From: an uncultured Collinsella sp.
Lineage (GTDB): Bacteria; Actinomycetota; Coriobacteriia; Coriobacteriales; Coriobacteriaceae
NCBI GenBank assembly: GCA_902479065.1
Contig: CABSNM010000019.1
Coordinates: forward strand, 1 to 32,917
Direction of reading: 5' to 3'
Length of the DNA: 32,917 bases
Part shown: piece after piece, positions 7,157-16,045 of the stretch
Position numbering within the stretch: the first letter of the stretch is position 1
Layout: every line of letters begins with the position of its first letter
Position numbers and translations under genes: made by a program
Notes under the pieces: generated by a model
Told to the model about the DNA's origin: nothing
Databases searched by the model: none
Seen by the model: the letters and a program-made list of their open reading frames with translations, nothing else

Positions 7157-7786
7157 CTAGCCTCGCAGATAGGCGATGGCGATTTGGGTGCGGTTGCGTA
7201 GCCCCATTTTGGCTAGGATTGAGCTGATGTGGTTGCGCACGGTGCCTTCGCCCATATAGGCGGTGGCAGCGATCTCCTTGTTGTCGAGGCCGCGGGCGAT
7301 GAGCTCGGCGACTTCGAACTCGCGGTCGGTCAGACCGGCAAAGGCGGCGGGCCGGCGGGTCGCGCCGGCCTCGACGTCCGCCCCATCAAAGTTGATATCT
7401 TCGATCGCCTTGCCCTCGAGCACGCGTTTGCCGTCCATGACCTGCGCCAACGCCGGCGGAATGGCAGCGACATCGGTCTTGATCAGGTAGCCGCGGGCGC
7501 CCAGCTTGAGCGCCGACACAATGTACTCGTCATCCGAGAACGTCGTCAGAAACACCACGCGCGCCGCAGGGTCGTGCTCAAGGATCTCGCGCGCGGCCGA
7601 AAGGCCGTCGCGTCCCGGCATCTGGATGTCGAGCAGCGCAATATCGGGTGCGTGCTCGGCGTAGAGCGCCACCGCATCGTTGCCGTTGGCACCGGTGCCC
7701 ACCACTTCGATCTGCGGCTGGGCGCCCAAGATAATCTTGAGCGAATCGACCACCAAGCGGTCGTCGTCGACAACGATGAGCCTCAT
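7157..7786 (-). CDS. NarL/LuxR-family response regulator
   Basis: A 209-residue two-domain regulator. The receiver domain (1 to ~120) has the acidic pocket D7-D8, the phospho-acceptor D53 in LLDIQMPGRDG, the switch threonines TT near 81-82 and K103. The output domain (~145-205) is a LuxR-type four-helix HTH with LTDREFEVAELIARGLDNKEIA and EGTVRNHISSILAKMGLRNRTQ. Its ATG overlaps the stop of the upstream histidine kinase gene (ATGA), so the two are translated together. The pair diverges from an ABC exporter operon, which is the most likely target, by analogy with DesKR/LiaRS-type modules. The signal is unknown. Confidence 0.93.
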   Translation of the reverse strand: MRLIVVDDDRLVVDSLKIILGAQPQIEVVGTGANGNDAVALYAEHAPDIALLDIQMPGRDGLSAAREILEHDPAARVVFLTTFSDDEYIVSALKLGARGYLIKTDVAAIPPALAQVMDGKRVLEGKAIEDINFDGADVEAGATRRPAAFAGLTDREFEVAELIARGLDNKEIAATAYMGEGTVRNHISSILAKMGLRNRTQIAIAYLRG

Positions 7787-8928
7787 CGGCCCTCATCTCC
7801 TTGCTGTTTGGGAACGGTGGCAAACACACGCCAGCCGCCGGCGCCGGCACGCGGGCCGGCGGTGAAGGTGCCGCCAAGCGCCTCGATGCGCTCGCGCATG
7901 GAGGCGAGCCCCATGCCCTCCGCGGTGCCGCGGCCGCTTGCTTGGACCTCACCCACGCCATCGTCGGTAACAATGAGCTGGTAAAACGACGGATGCTCCA
8001 TGCACCGTACGGTGACGGTCTGGGCGCAAGCGTGGCGCATGGTATTGGAGAGCGCTTCGCGCAGGACCGCTGCAAAGCAGTTGGCGACGTTTGCGGGCGC
8101 ATGTTCGGCCATAACTTCAAGCTCAATCTGCGGGCCGCCGTCCGAGCGTGTGCCTTCGACAATGCGTTCGAGCTGCACGGAAAGGTCGACGGCGTTGTCG
8201 TTGAGCGCGCGGACGCTGGTGCGCACAAGCTGGAGCGCCTCGTCAACCGTGCGTTTAACGTCGGCGAAATCGGCGGCGACGCCAGGCTCGTCGGCGTGGA
8301 CCACGCGTAGGGCTTCGGCCTGCAGTGAGGCGCGCGTGAGCTGGTGCCCGACGTTATCGTGGATCTCGCGCGCGATGCGGGCGCGTTCGGCGAGCGTCGC
8401 GAGCTCGACTTCGTAGTCCTGGCGATCGGCAAGATCGCGGTTGCGCGCCTCGAGCGCGAGGGCTCGTTCCTGCAGCTCGTCGCGGGTGCGGCGCATGCGC
8501 CGCTGCTCGCGCTCCAACTGGGCGGTGCGTAGCGATAGCAAGGTGGCGGCAACCGAAAGGATGGCGGTTAACAGCAGCGTTCGGGTGGTGAGCACGCCAC
8601 CACGAAGGTCCGCGACAAGCGCGCAGACAAACACGGCGCCAATCGCCAGCGCGGGCCAGATTCGTTCACGGCGAACGCGTCGCGCGATGTCATAGAGAGC
8701 GAGAGGCGCAAACGGCACAAACGGCGGCACGAAGACAGCCGCGATGATGCAGGCGTAGCTCGCGGCCTCGCTCACACGGCGGGCGCGGTTTCCCTGTACG
8801 ACCTCGGCCAGCGAGGTGGCAATAACGCCAAGGCAAAACGCCGCGACCAGGCGAGCGTCCACAGCAAGACCCATGGCGGCCGCAATACAGCACGCCAGCA
8901 CGATCGATTTGTCGAAAAGCCTGTTCAT
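7783..8928 (-). CDS. DesK/NarX-type sensor histidine kinase (HisKA_3)
   Basis: 381 residues from the ATG at 8928. The N-terminal ~135 residues hold about five hydrophobic segments with short loops, so sensing is probably within or at the membrane and not by a large outer domain. A coiled linker (~136-178) leads to the HisKA_3 dimerisation domain with the phospho-acceptor H190 (REIHDNVGHQL). The HATPase_c domain follows with an N-box (REALSNTMRHA), G1 (DDGVG) and G2 (GMGLASMRER). The frame stays open for another 54 codons upstream, but that part is Arg/Cys-rich and unlike the family. The chosen start has no Shine-Dalgarno; a TACAAT box lies seven bases before it, which suggests a leaderless mRNA. 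Confidence 0.9.
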   Translation of the reverse strand: MNRLFDKSIVLACCIAAAMGLAVDARLVAAFCLGVIATSLAEVVQGNRARRVSEAASYACIIAAVFVPPFVPFAPLALYDIARRVRRERIWPALAIGAVFVCALVADLRGGVLTTRTLLLTAILSVAATLLSLRTAQLEREQRRMRRTRDELQERALALEARNRDLADRQDYEVELATLAERARIAREIHDNVGHQLTRASLQAEALRVVHADEPGVAADFADVKRTVDEALQLVRTSVRALNDNAVDLSVQLERIVEGTRSDGGPQIELEVMAEHAPANVANCFAAVLREALSNTMRHACAQTVTVRCMEHPSFYQLIVTDDGVGEVQASGRGTAEGMGLASMRERIEALGGTFTAGPRAGAGGWRVFATVPKQQGDEGR

Positions 8929-8934
8929 ACGGGT

Positions 8935-8940
8935 ATTGTA
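8935..8940 (-). promoter_or_regulatory. candidate -10 box for a leaderless kinase-regulator transcript
   Basis: On the minus strand TACAAT (5/6 to TATAAT) ends six bases before the kinase ATG, placing the likely transcription start at or next to the initiation codon. No convincing -35 is present at 17-18 bases. The divergent intergenic region (8929-9125) also contains cccac/gtggg arms around 8992-9009 and GTGAcaaagcTCAC near 9043-9056, which could be operators. Confidence 0.35.
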
Positions 8941-9125
8941 CGCGAAGCCGCGCGTGGTGGAGGGACCGCCTGCGCAACCGTGACATTCCTCCCACGCGGC
9001 AAAGTGGGGACGTCGGCAGGCCGCACGGCCAAGCTCCGCACTCGTGACAAAGCTCACTGGTGCGCGCCGCTCGCTCCTGCGATGATGCAATCGTACCGGG
9101 CCGCAATCAACAGAAGGGCCGCCTC

Positions 9126-10064
9126 ATGACAGACATCGTCCACGTCGAAAACCTCGTCAAGCGCTACGACGACCTTATCGCGCTCGACCACTTTAGCCTG
9201 AGCATCGCCCCCGGCGAGATCTTTGGCCTGCTGGGCCCCAACGGCTCGGGCAAGACCACGTCCATCAACTGCATTCTGCAGCTGCTCGCCTACGACAAAG
9301 GCACCATCGAGCTGTTCGGCGAGCCCATGACGCCCGCCCGCTACGACCTCAAGCGCCGCATCGGTGTGGTGCCGCAGCAGGTGGCGGTGTTTGACGAGCT
9401 TACGGTGCGCGAGAACATCGACTATTTCTGCAGCCTTTACGTCAACGACCGCAAGCGCCGCCGCGCGCTGGTGGACGAGGCGATCGACTTTGTCGGGCTG
9501 GGCGACTTTACCAAGTTTCGCCCCGGCAAGCTCTCGGGCGGCCTGGCGCGTCGCCTCAACATCGCCTGCGGTATCGCGCACAAGCCCGAGCTCATCTTCT
9601 TTGACGAGCCCACGGTGGCGGTCGACCCGCAGAGTCGCAACGCCATCCTGGAGGGCATCTGCCGCCTGCGCGACGAGGGCGCCACGGTGGTGTATACCAG
9701 CCATTATATGGAGGAAGTCGAGCAGATCTGCAGCCGCATCATGATCATGGACGGCGGGCGCGTGCTGGCGCAGGGCACCAACGACGAACTCAAGCGCATG
9801 ATTCAGATGGGCGAGCGCGTGACTGTCGAGGTCGGCGTCGTCGAGACCGCCACGGTCGAGCGGCTGCGCGCCCTCGAGCACGTGCTTTCGGTTGAGCTGT
9901 CCGGCGGCGAGCTCGTCTGCACCTGCGAAGCGAGCCCGCACAATTTGGTCGACATCCTCGACACGCTGCGCGCCGCCGATGTGGCGCTCGGCCGCGTGTG
10001 GAGCGAGCCGCCGACCCTCAACGACGTGTTCCTCGAGATCACCGGCCGCGAGCTGCGCGACTAG
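9126..10064 (+). CDS. ABC-2 exporter ATP-binding subunit (DrrA/CcmA-like)
   Basis: 312 residues from ATG 9126, preceded by AGAAGGG. The frame is open for 22 codons further upstream, but that stretch is not ABC-like. Walker A is GPNGSGKTT (37-45), the signature is LSGGLARRLNIA, and Walker B is LIFFDEPTVAVDP with the D-loop. The H-loop histidine is in YTSHYMEEVEQI. A C-terminal domain of ~90 residues (~220-312) is typical of DrrA-type drug or polyketide exporters. It drives two membrane subunits encoded directly downstream. The substrate cannot be told from sequence; a lipid, peptide or antimicrobial is likely, given the divergent DesK-type two-component system. Confidence 0.92.
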   Translation: MTDIVHVENLVKRYDDLIALDHFSLSIAPGEIFGLLGPNGSGKTTSINCILQLLAYDKGTIELFGEPMTPARYDLKRRIGVVPQQVAVFDELTVRENIDYFCSLYVNDRKRRRALVDEAIDFVGLGDFTKFRPGKLSGGLARRLNIACGIAHKPELIFFDEPTVAVDPQSRNAILEGICRLRDEGATVVYTSHYMEEVEQICSRIMIMDGGRVLAQGTNDELKRMIQMGERVTVEVGVVETATVERLRALEHVLSVELSGGELVCTCEASPHNLVDILDTLRAADVALGRVWSEPPTLNDVFLEITGRELRD

Positions 10065-10073
10065 GGGGCAGTC

Positions 10074-11261
10074 ATGTTCAACACCATCATCACTACGGTC
10101 AAGACGCTGCTGCGCCGGCCGAGCACGTGGGTCTGGGGCGCTCTCTTTCCCATCGCACTTTCCACGATGTTCATGTTTATGTTTGCGAATCTGAGCTCTG
10201 ACGGCACGGTCGACCCGGTACCGGTTGCCGTCATAGCGGACGAGGCCTGGGACGCCTCGACCTTTAAGGACGTGGCGACGTCGCTTGCCAAGGAGAGCGA
10301 CAATCAGCTGCTCGAGATCCACGAGTGCGACGACGCAGCCGATGCGAACCGTGCGCTCAAGGCCGGCGAGGTCGCGGGCATCTATACGGTCGACGCTGCG
10401 GGCACGCCCAAGCTCATGCTGCTTTCGAGCTACGGCAGCTCGCGTGCCTCGTCGGTACTCACCGACCGCAGCATCCTTGAGACGGTGGCGAGCTCGTATA
10501 CGCAAAATGCTGAGCTTATGGCGCAGATTGCCCAGGACGACCCGGCGGCGCTCGCCGACCCGGAGGCGGTTGCGCGCGCTCTATCGCTCGAGGGCGGTAC
10601 CCGCCGCGTAAGCCTGACACGCACCACGCCCGATGGCACGGTCATCTACTATTACGCGCTTTTTGGCCTGGTCGCGATGATGTCTGCGGAGTTTGCCGCC
10701 TTGAGCGTCGTCGACCTGCAGCCCAATCTGTCGGGCCTTGGCGCACGTCGCTGTGTGGGCGGTCTTTCCAAGACGGCATCGCTGACCGGTATCTTTGTCG
10801 GCTCGTGGCTGGTCTCCTTTGCCTCGATGACGATCGCGATCGGCTACGTGCGCCTGGTCGTGGGCGTCGACTTTGGCGGGCGCGAGGGGCTGTGTCTGGT
10901 GGGTGGCGCCGCTTCCGCGCTTGCCGCCACGGGCTTGGGCCTTTTTGTGGGCACGCTTCCCGTTAAGGGCGGCAAGGCGTCCAAGTCCGGCATCCTCACG
11001 GGCTTTGCTACCACGTGCGCCCTGTTCGCCGGCCTCTACGGCGAGCCGGCGATGGCGCTTGCCGACGACGTCGCCCGCGCCTGCCCGGCCGAGTGCTGGC
11101 TCAACCCCGTCAAGCTCATCTGCGACATGTTCAACCGCCTGTATTTCTTTGAGGACCTGGGCCCCTTTGTCGTTCGCGCCGGCGCGCTGGTCCTTATGGC
11201 GCTGCTGTTCGTTGCCGCCGCCACGCTGACCTTTGGAAGGAGCCGCTATGAGCACCTTTAA
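10074..11261 (+). CDS. ABC-2 family exporter permease 1
   Basis: 395 residues with the ABC-2 (YhgE/NatB-like) layout. One N-terminal membrane helix (~17-40) is followed by an outer domain of about 150 residues (~45-195). Five or so helices follow (FGLVAMMSAEFAAL, LTGIFVGSWLVSFASM, LCLVGGAASALAATGLG, SGILTGFATTCALFAG, VVRAGALVLMALLFVAAATL). It starts ten bases after the ATPase gene with AGGGGG upstream, and its end overlaps the next permease by 14 bases. The two permeases would form a heterodimer with two copies of the ATPase. Confidence 0.88.
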   Translation: MFNTIITTVKTLLRRPSTWVWGALFPIALSTMFMFMFANLSSDGTVDPVPVAVIADEAWDASTFKDVATSLAKESDNQLLEIHECDDAADANRALKAGEVAGIYTVDAAGTPKLMLLSSYGSSRASSVLTDRSILETVASSYTQNAELMAQIAQDDPAALADPEAVARALSLEGGTRRVSLTRTTPDGTVIYYYALFGLVAMMSAEFAALSVVDLQPNLSGLGARRCVGGLSKTASLTGIFVGSWLVSFASMTIAIGYVRLVVGVDFGGREGLCLVGGAASALAATGLGLFVGTLPVKGGKASKSGILTGFATTCALFAGLYGEPAMALADDVARACPAECWLNPVKLICDMFNRLYFFEDLGPFVVRAGALVLMALLFVAAATLTFGRSRYEHL

Positions 11262-12453
11262 GACTGCGCTTCGCATGGCGCTGGCGCACCCGTTCTACCT
11301 GCTCATCTATACGGTGTTCATCTCGCTCATGGGCGTATTCATCGCGGCATCGGTGAGCTGGAACTCGTCGCAGCTCACCGAGTACGAGCCCTACGATGCC
11401 AACGTGATCGTGGTCGACCGCGACGACAGCGACCTTTCGCGTGCGCTTACCAAGCATCTGGGTTCGCGTTTTGAGCTGGTCACGGGCATCGGCGACGATA
11501 CGTACGATCTTGCGGACGCGCTCTCCAAGAGCAATAGTGCCAAGGGTAGCGCCGACTGCGTGTTCTTTATCCCGGAGGGGTTTGAGGGCGACCTCGTTGC
11601 AGCCGCCCGCGCGGGGGAGTCCCTGCCCAAGCTCGACGTGACCTACGGTGCCGGCACCATGGCGGCGGCGCTTTCGTCTGCCGAGGCCTCGCGCTGGATT
11701 TCACTCGCGGGTGCTGCGGCCGCACTTGAGCCCGCTGCTTCTAACGGCGACGTTGCCAAGGCCGCCGAGCATGCCGCTGCAAAGCGCGCGGAGGTCCGGA
11801 TCGAGCAGGTCAAGGTCGACTCGACGGCTGCCGCCACGCTCGAGTCGTATTTCAACTTTGGCGCGTACGCGATTATCTCGTCGGTCATCGTATCGGTGGG
11901 GTTGGTGTTCTCGGGCATGAACGAGCCCGAGCGCGTGCGCCGCATGGATGCCGGCCCGGTCTCCGAGCGCCAGCGCTCGCTTGCCGTGTTCGCGGCTGCC
12001 GCAGTGCTCACCGTCTGCATCTGGTTTGTGTCGAGCATGATGGGCGTCGTGGGCTTTGCCGGCGCGGTTGCCGAGGTCGGCGTGGGTCGTGTGTGCCTGG
12101 CGCTGGCGGCGACGTTTGCCCTGGCGTGCACGCCTCTGGCCGTTGGCTTTGCCCTTTCGAGCCTGGGTGCGCGTGAGGAGCTGCTCAACGGTGTGGGCAA
12201 CCTGCTCGGCATGCTCATGACGTTTTTGGGCGGCGCTTGGATGCCGCTGTCGCTCATGGGCTCGGCCGTGCAGACGGTGGCGCACTTTGTGCCGACGTAT
12301 TGGGTGAACGACGCGATCGGCAAGGCGCTTGCTTCGGACCTGACGTCTGCCGTGTTGGGCGACATCGCCTGCGACCTGGGCGTCACCGTGCTCTTCGCCG
12401 CCGCCATTGCCGCCGTAGGCCTGGCCCTCTCACGCGCCAAATCCCGCGCCTAG
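11248..12453 (+). CDS. ABC-2 family exporter permease 2
   Basis: 401 residues from ATG 11248, chosen because GGAAGGA lies 6 bases upstream; the frame is open a little further, to 11233. It has the same plan as the preceding gene: a first helix at ~10-35 (FYLLIYTVFISLMGVFIAASV), a large outer domain rich in Asp and Ala (~40-200), then five helices ending in VTVLFAAAIAAVGLALS. The shared layout suggests an old duplication. It overlaps permease 1 by 14 bases, which implies coupled translation and fixed stoichiometry. No terminator-like hairpin follows. Confidence 0.88.
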   Translation: MSTFKTALRMALAHPFYLLIYTVFISLMGVFIAASVSWNSSQLTEYEPYDANVIVVDRDDSDLSRALTKHLGSRFELVTGIGDDTYDLADALSKSNSAKGSADCVFFIPEGFEGDLVAAARAGESLPKLDVTYGAGTMAAALSSAEASRWISLAGAAAALEPAASNGDVAKAAEHAAAKRAEVRIEQVKVDSTAAATLESYFNFGAYAIISSVIVSVGLVFSGMNEPERVRRMDAGPVSERQRSLAVFAAAAVLTVCIWFVSSMMGVVGFAGAVAEVGVGRVCLALAATFALACTPLAVGFALSSLGAREELLNGVGNLLGMLMTFLGGAWMPLSLMGSAVQTVAHFVPTYWVNDAIGKALASDLTSAVLGDIACDLGVTVLFAAAIAAVGLALSRAKSRA

Positions 12454-12499
12454 TCTGAAATAAATCCTAGGCCTCGCCCAAAAATAGTTCGCCAAGGTT

Positions 12500-12520
12500 T
12501 ACTATTATGTTCATAAAGTA
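12500..12520. promoter_or_regulatory. palindromic operator candidate before the MacB-like operon
   Basis: TTATG-tt-CATAA (12505-12516) is a perfect inverted repeat. It extends outwards to TACT (12500-12503) and AGTA (12517-12520) with one bulged A, giving nine-base arms. It lies in the only AT-rich stretch of the region, 27-47 bases before the start codon, and overlaps TACTAT/TATTAT boxes that could be a -10. It looks like the site of a TetR- or PadR-type dimer, but no such regulator gene is next to it. Confidence 0.45.
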
Positions 12521-12546
12521 GTACAAGGCTAACAATGGGGGATATC

Positions 12547-13260
12547 ATGGCAACGCGGGAGGCCTACGTCCAGGTTAAGGATCTCAAAAAGCACTACGGC
12601 GATGGAGATGCACGCCTGACGGTGCTCGACGGCATCGACACGTCCATCAACCGCGGAGAGATCTGCGTCATGCTGGGGCCTTCGGGTTCGGGCAAGTCGA
12701 CGTTTCTTAACCTGATCGGCGGCCTGGAGGATGCCGACGGCGGCTCCATCATGGTGGACGGCTGCGACCTCACGGTGCTCAAGCCTACCGACCTGGGCGA
12801 GTATCGCCGCCGTGAGCTGGGTTTTGTCTTCCAGTTCTACAACCTGGTGCCCGATCTCACCATCAAGGAGAACATCGAGGTCACGGCGCACCTGTCCAAA
12901 AACCCGCTCAATGTCGACGACCTGCTGCGTTCGCTGGGCCTCTACGAGCACCGCAACAAGTTCCCGCGCCAGGTCTCGGGCGGCCAGCAGCAGCGCTGTG
13001 CCATCGGCCGTGCGCTCGTCAAAAACCCGGGCCTGCTGCTGTGCGACGAGCCCACCGGCGCGCTTGACTACAAGACGTCCAAGGAAATCCTGCAGCTCAT
13101 GGAGGATGTCAACCGCACCTACGGCTGCACCATCATCATTGTCACCCACAATGCCGCCATCGCGCACATGGCCAATCGCGTGCTGCGCCTGCGCGACGGG
13201 CACATCGTCGAGGATGAGCTCAACGAGTCGCCCGTTGCGGCCGCCGAGCTCGATTGGTAG
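12547..13260 (+). CDS. LolD/MacB-type ABC transporter ATPase
   Basis: 237 residues from ATG 12547, chosen because GGGGGA lies five bases upstream; an in-frame ATG at 12535 would add four residues. Walker A is GPSGSGKST, the Q-loop is VFQFYNLVPDLT, the signature is VSGGQQQRCAIGRALV, Walker B is LLLCDEPTGALD, and the H-loop is IIVTHN. The ETG-to-DEPTGALDYKTS pattern is typical of the FtsE/LolD/MacB (type VII) family, which performs mechanical work on envelope substrates and does not move them through a channel. It is paired with the large FtsX-type permease directly downstream. Confidence 0.93.
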   Translation: MATREAYVQVKDLKKHYGDGDARLTVLDGIDTSINRGEICVMLGPSGSGKSTFLNLIGGLEDADGGSIMVDGCDLTVLKPTDLGEYRRRELGFVFQFYNLVPDLTIKENIEVTAHLSKNPLNVDDLLRSLGLYEHRNKFPRQVSGGQQQRCAIGRALVKNPGLLLCDEPTGALDYKTSKEILQLMEDVNRTYGCTIIIVTHNAAIAHMANRVLRLRDGHIVEDELNESPVAAAELDW

Positions 13261-13268
13261 GCGGCGCC

Positions 13269-15935
13269 ATGGCACCTCTCGCAAAACGTCTCCCGCGCGA
13301 GCTGCGCCGCAATATCGGCAAGTACCTGGGCATCTTTTTGCTTATGTGCGGAAGCATCGCTCTCACCTCGGGCTTTTTGCTCGCAGCGCATTCCATCGGC
13401 TGCCTTATCGATGACATGCGCGATGCGTACGCGATTGAGGACGGCCGCGTGACCACCTCCTTCGAGGCTACCGACGATCAACTCAAGGCCGCCGAGGATG
13501 CAGCCGGCGACGTCGGCGGCGTCACGCTCTACAAGAATTTCTCCATCGACGCCATCATCAAAAAGACCGCCGGCGACGACGGCACCAAGCGCACACTGCG
13601 CACCTATGCGCACCGCGCTAAGGTGGACATTGCGTCCTACTGTGAGGGCAAGGAGCCCAAGGCGGACGACGAGGTGGCCATCGACCGCGTCTTTGCCGCC
13701 AACAACGACCTCACCGTGGGCGATAAGGTCGAGCTCGAGGGCCGCACCTACACCATCTGCGGCATCATGACCCAGCCCGATAGCCAGGCGCTGTTCCTCA
13801 ACAATTCGGACTTTACGGTGAACACCATCACGTACGGCGTGGCCGAGGTCACCGATGCCGGCTTTGCCGCGCTCGAGGATGCCGGCGGCGCGCCTGCCTA
13901 CACCTACTCCTTTACCTTTACCGATCGCGACCTCCCCACCGCGGATCGCATCGATGCGGAGCAGGATATGGTCGAGGCGCTGACCGACGCCGATGCACGC
14001 GTGGATGACCTCATCGACGCCGATTCCAACCAGGGCATTGGCTATGCGCGCGACGACGTAGACGGCGACTCCATGATGTGGATGACGCTGCTCGACATCA
14101 TCATCGTGATCATGGCGTTCGTCTTTGTGGTCCTTACCGACGCCACCATCGAGGAGGAGAGCGCCATCATCGGCACGTTGCTCGCCAGCGGCTATCGTCG
14201 ACGCGAGATCGTGCTGCACTACCTTGCGCTTCCCGCTATCGTGGGCGTGGTCGCGGCGCTTTTGGGCACTGCGCTCGGTGTTGTGTTCTTTACCGAGCCC
14301 ATGCGCAGCCTCTATTACGGTTCGTACAACCTGCCGCCCTTCCAGGTGTACTGGAGCTGGGAGATCTTTGTGAAGTGCGCCGTGGTTCCCGCCGCTGCGC
14401 TCATCCTCATCACGCTGGTGGGCCTGCTTCGCAAGATGGGCAAGACGCCGTTGCAGTTCCTTCGTCACGAGGCGAGCGGCAAATCGGGCACCAAGCGCGG
14501 CTTGCAGCTGCCGGAGCGCATGGGTTTTGTTTCCCGCTTCCGCCTGCGTATCTTCCTGCGCAACCTGGGCAACTTCGCCACGCTCTTCGTGGGCATTGCG
14601 TTTGCCTCGCTGCTGATGCTTTTTGGCCTGGCGATTCTGCCCACGATGACGCACTATGCGGACAACCTCGAGACGAGCCTGGTCGCCGAGCACCAGTACA
14701 CGCTCAAGGCTCCGCTGGAGCTCGAGGGCACTACCGAGGAGCGCGAGCAGTGGTCGGCACTCGAGCGCTTGCAGTCGGTTGACGGCGCACTCCTCACCGC
14801 CGCCCAGGATGCCGATGACGAGCTTGACGACGCGGCCGATGCGGCGCAGGCGGCGACCGATGCCGCGACCGCATCTCCGTCTGCCGAGAGCCTGACCGCA
14901 GCGCAGGATGCGCTTGCCAAGGTCCAGGACAAGAAGGATGCGCTCTATGCGCGCCTCGATGACCTTGCCGATATCCTCGGTTGCAACCGCGATGAGGCTA
15001 TCGACCTGATCGACAAAGCCTCCAAGATTGACACTGACAACGACGATATTCACCCGGTCAATACGACCGACAACGGCGCGGGCGCAATCGCACAGGCCGA
15101 GAAATACGCCGTTTACCAGCTGCAATACGACCGCGGCGACGGAAATGGCGAGGAGACGATTTCCGTTTACGGCATCTCGCCCGATTCGCGCTATTGGAAA
15201 GACCTCAACGTCGGCGATGGGCGCATCGTCTTTGGCGGCGGTCTGCTCGATAAGTTTGGCTGGAGCGAGGGTCAGAAGGTTACACTCGGCGACAAGTACG
15301 AGGGCGAGCATTACTCCCTTGAGTACGCGGGCAATGACTGTGCCTGGGGCTCCAAGTCGGACATGAATATCTATATGAGTATCGACGACTTTAACGAGCT
15401 GTTCGACAACGACGCCGCCTACTTTAACGGCTATGTGAGCGACGAGAAGCTCGACCTCGATGCGCGCTACTTTGCCGGCGACACCACGCCCGACGACATG
15501 CGTGCCGTGGGCGACCAGTTCATCGGCATGATGAGCAAAATGATCGGCATGATGATCGGGCTCGCGGTGTTTATCTTCCTGCTGTTTATGTACCTGCTGA
15601 CCAAGGCTGTGATCGACCATAGCGCCCGTTCGATCAGCTACATGAAAGTCTTTGGCTATCGCGATAGCGAGATCTCGCATCTGTACATCCGCTCGATCAC
15701 ACTGTGCGTGGTGGTGTCGCTCGTGCTAAGCCTGCCGGTCATTATTGGCTCGCTCACGGCCATCTTCCGCTCGATGCTGCTCGCCTACAACGGCAATATC
15801 GAGATCTACGTGCCCGCTTGGTCCATGGCGGCGTGCGTGGGCATTGGCTTTGCGACCTACCTGGTCGTGGCGCTGCTACACACGCGCTCCATCAAGCGCG
15901 TGAGCCTGGCCGAGGCCCTCAAAGTCCAAGAGTAG
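13269..15935 (+). CDS. FtsX/MacB-family ABC transporter permease with outer coiled-coil domain
   Basis: 888 residues from ATG 13269, eight bases after the ATPase stop. A first helix (~17-40) is followed by a large outer domain (~45-265) with MacB-PCD-like character. An FtsX domain of three helices (~268-400) comes next. A second membrane entry at ~430-460 leads to a second outer domain (~465-745). The final FtsX domain (~750-885) ends in the family's terminal SLAEALKVQE. Within the second outer domain, ~505-570 is an Ala/Asp-rich heptad stretch predicted to be a coiled coil. This two-FtsX layout is common in Firmicutes and Coriobacteria exporters for peptides or lipoproteins. Substrate unknown. 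Confidence 0.9.
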   Translation: MAPLAKRLPRELRRNIGKYLGIFLLMCGSIALTSGFLLAAHSIGCLIDDMRDAYAIEDGRVTTSFEATDDQLKAAEDAAGDVGGVTLYKNFSIDAIIKKTAGDDGTKRTLRTYAHRAKVDIASYCEGKEPKADDEVAIDRVFAANNDLTVGDKVELEGRTYTICGIMTQPDSQALFLNNSDFTVNTITYGVAEVTDAGFAALEDAGGAPAYTYSFTFTDRDLPTADRIDAEQDMVEALTDADARVDDLIDADSNQGIGYARDDVDGDSMMWMTLLDIIIVIMAFVFVVLTDATIEEESAIIGTLLASGYRRREIVLHYLALPAIVGVVAALLGTALGVVFFTEPMRSLYYGSYNLPPFQVYWSWEIFVKCAVVPAAALILITLVGLLRKMGKTPLQFLRHEASGKSGTKRGLQLPERMGFVSRFRLRIFLRNLGNFATLFVGIAFASLLMLFGLAILPTMTHYADNLETSLVAEHQYTLKAPLELEGTTEEREQWSALERLQSVDGALLTAAQDADDELDDAADAAQAATDAATASPSAESLTAAQDALAKVQDKKDALYARLDDLADILGCNRDEAIDLIDKASKIDTDNDDIHPVNTTDNGAGAIAQAEKYAVYQLQYDRGDGNGEETISVYGISPDSRYWKDLNVGDGRIVFGGGLLDKFGWSEGQKVTLGDKYEGEHYSLEYAGNDCAWGSKSDMNIYMSIDDFNELFDNDAAYFNGYVSDEKLDLDARYFAGDTTPDDMRAVGDQFIGMMSKMIGMMIGLAVFIFLLFMYLLTKAVIDHSARSISYMKVFGYRDSEISHLYIRSITLCVVVSLVLSLPVIIGSLTAIFRSMLLAYNGNIEIYVPAWSMAACVGIGFATYLVVALLHTRSIKRVSLAEALKVQE

Positions 15936-15971
15936 TCATCGGGGGCGTGCTTAAACGACTGGGTTTCGCGC

Positions 15972-16002
15972 TTGACTTTGACCCTACTTCAGCGGGTACC
16001 AT
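15972..16002 (+). promoter_or_regulatory. candidate promoter for the DUF362/ferredoxin gene
   Basis: TTGACT (15972-15977) and TACCAT (15997-16002) are separated by 19 bases; an overlapping TTGACC lies at 15978-15983. It gives a leader of about 37 bases to the ATG at 16046, with GAGGGG as ribosome-binding site. The preceding gene on the same strand ends at 15935 without a clear terminator. Confidence 0.4.
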
Positions 16003-16045
16003 CCTCTTATGTCTGTAACGCCATATAGACCGAGGGGATAGATCT

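Noticed and set aside
6832..7227. A 131-codon plus-strand open frame and shorter frames on both strands across the hairpin repeats
   Set aside because: They run through several repeat units and into the response regulator antisense. The recurring peptide RFIVVxRHSF is only the translation of the terminal repeats.
13119..15680. Very long minus-strand open frame (853 codons) opposite the FtsX permease, and similar long antisense frames at 2477-4240, 19407-21980, 24476-26512 and 26479-27867
   Set aside because: They are mirror frames of GC-rich genes: His/Arg/Gly/Ala/Val-rich translations without domains, each fully opposite a well-recognised gene. Codon bias in this GC-rich DNA removes stop codons from that antisense frame.
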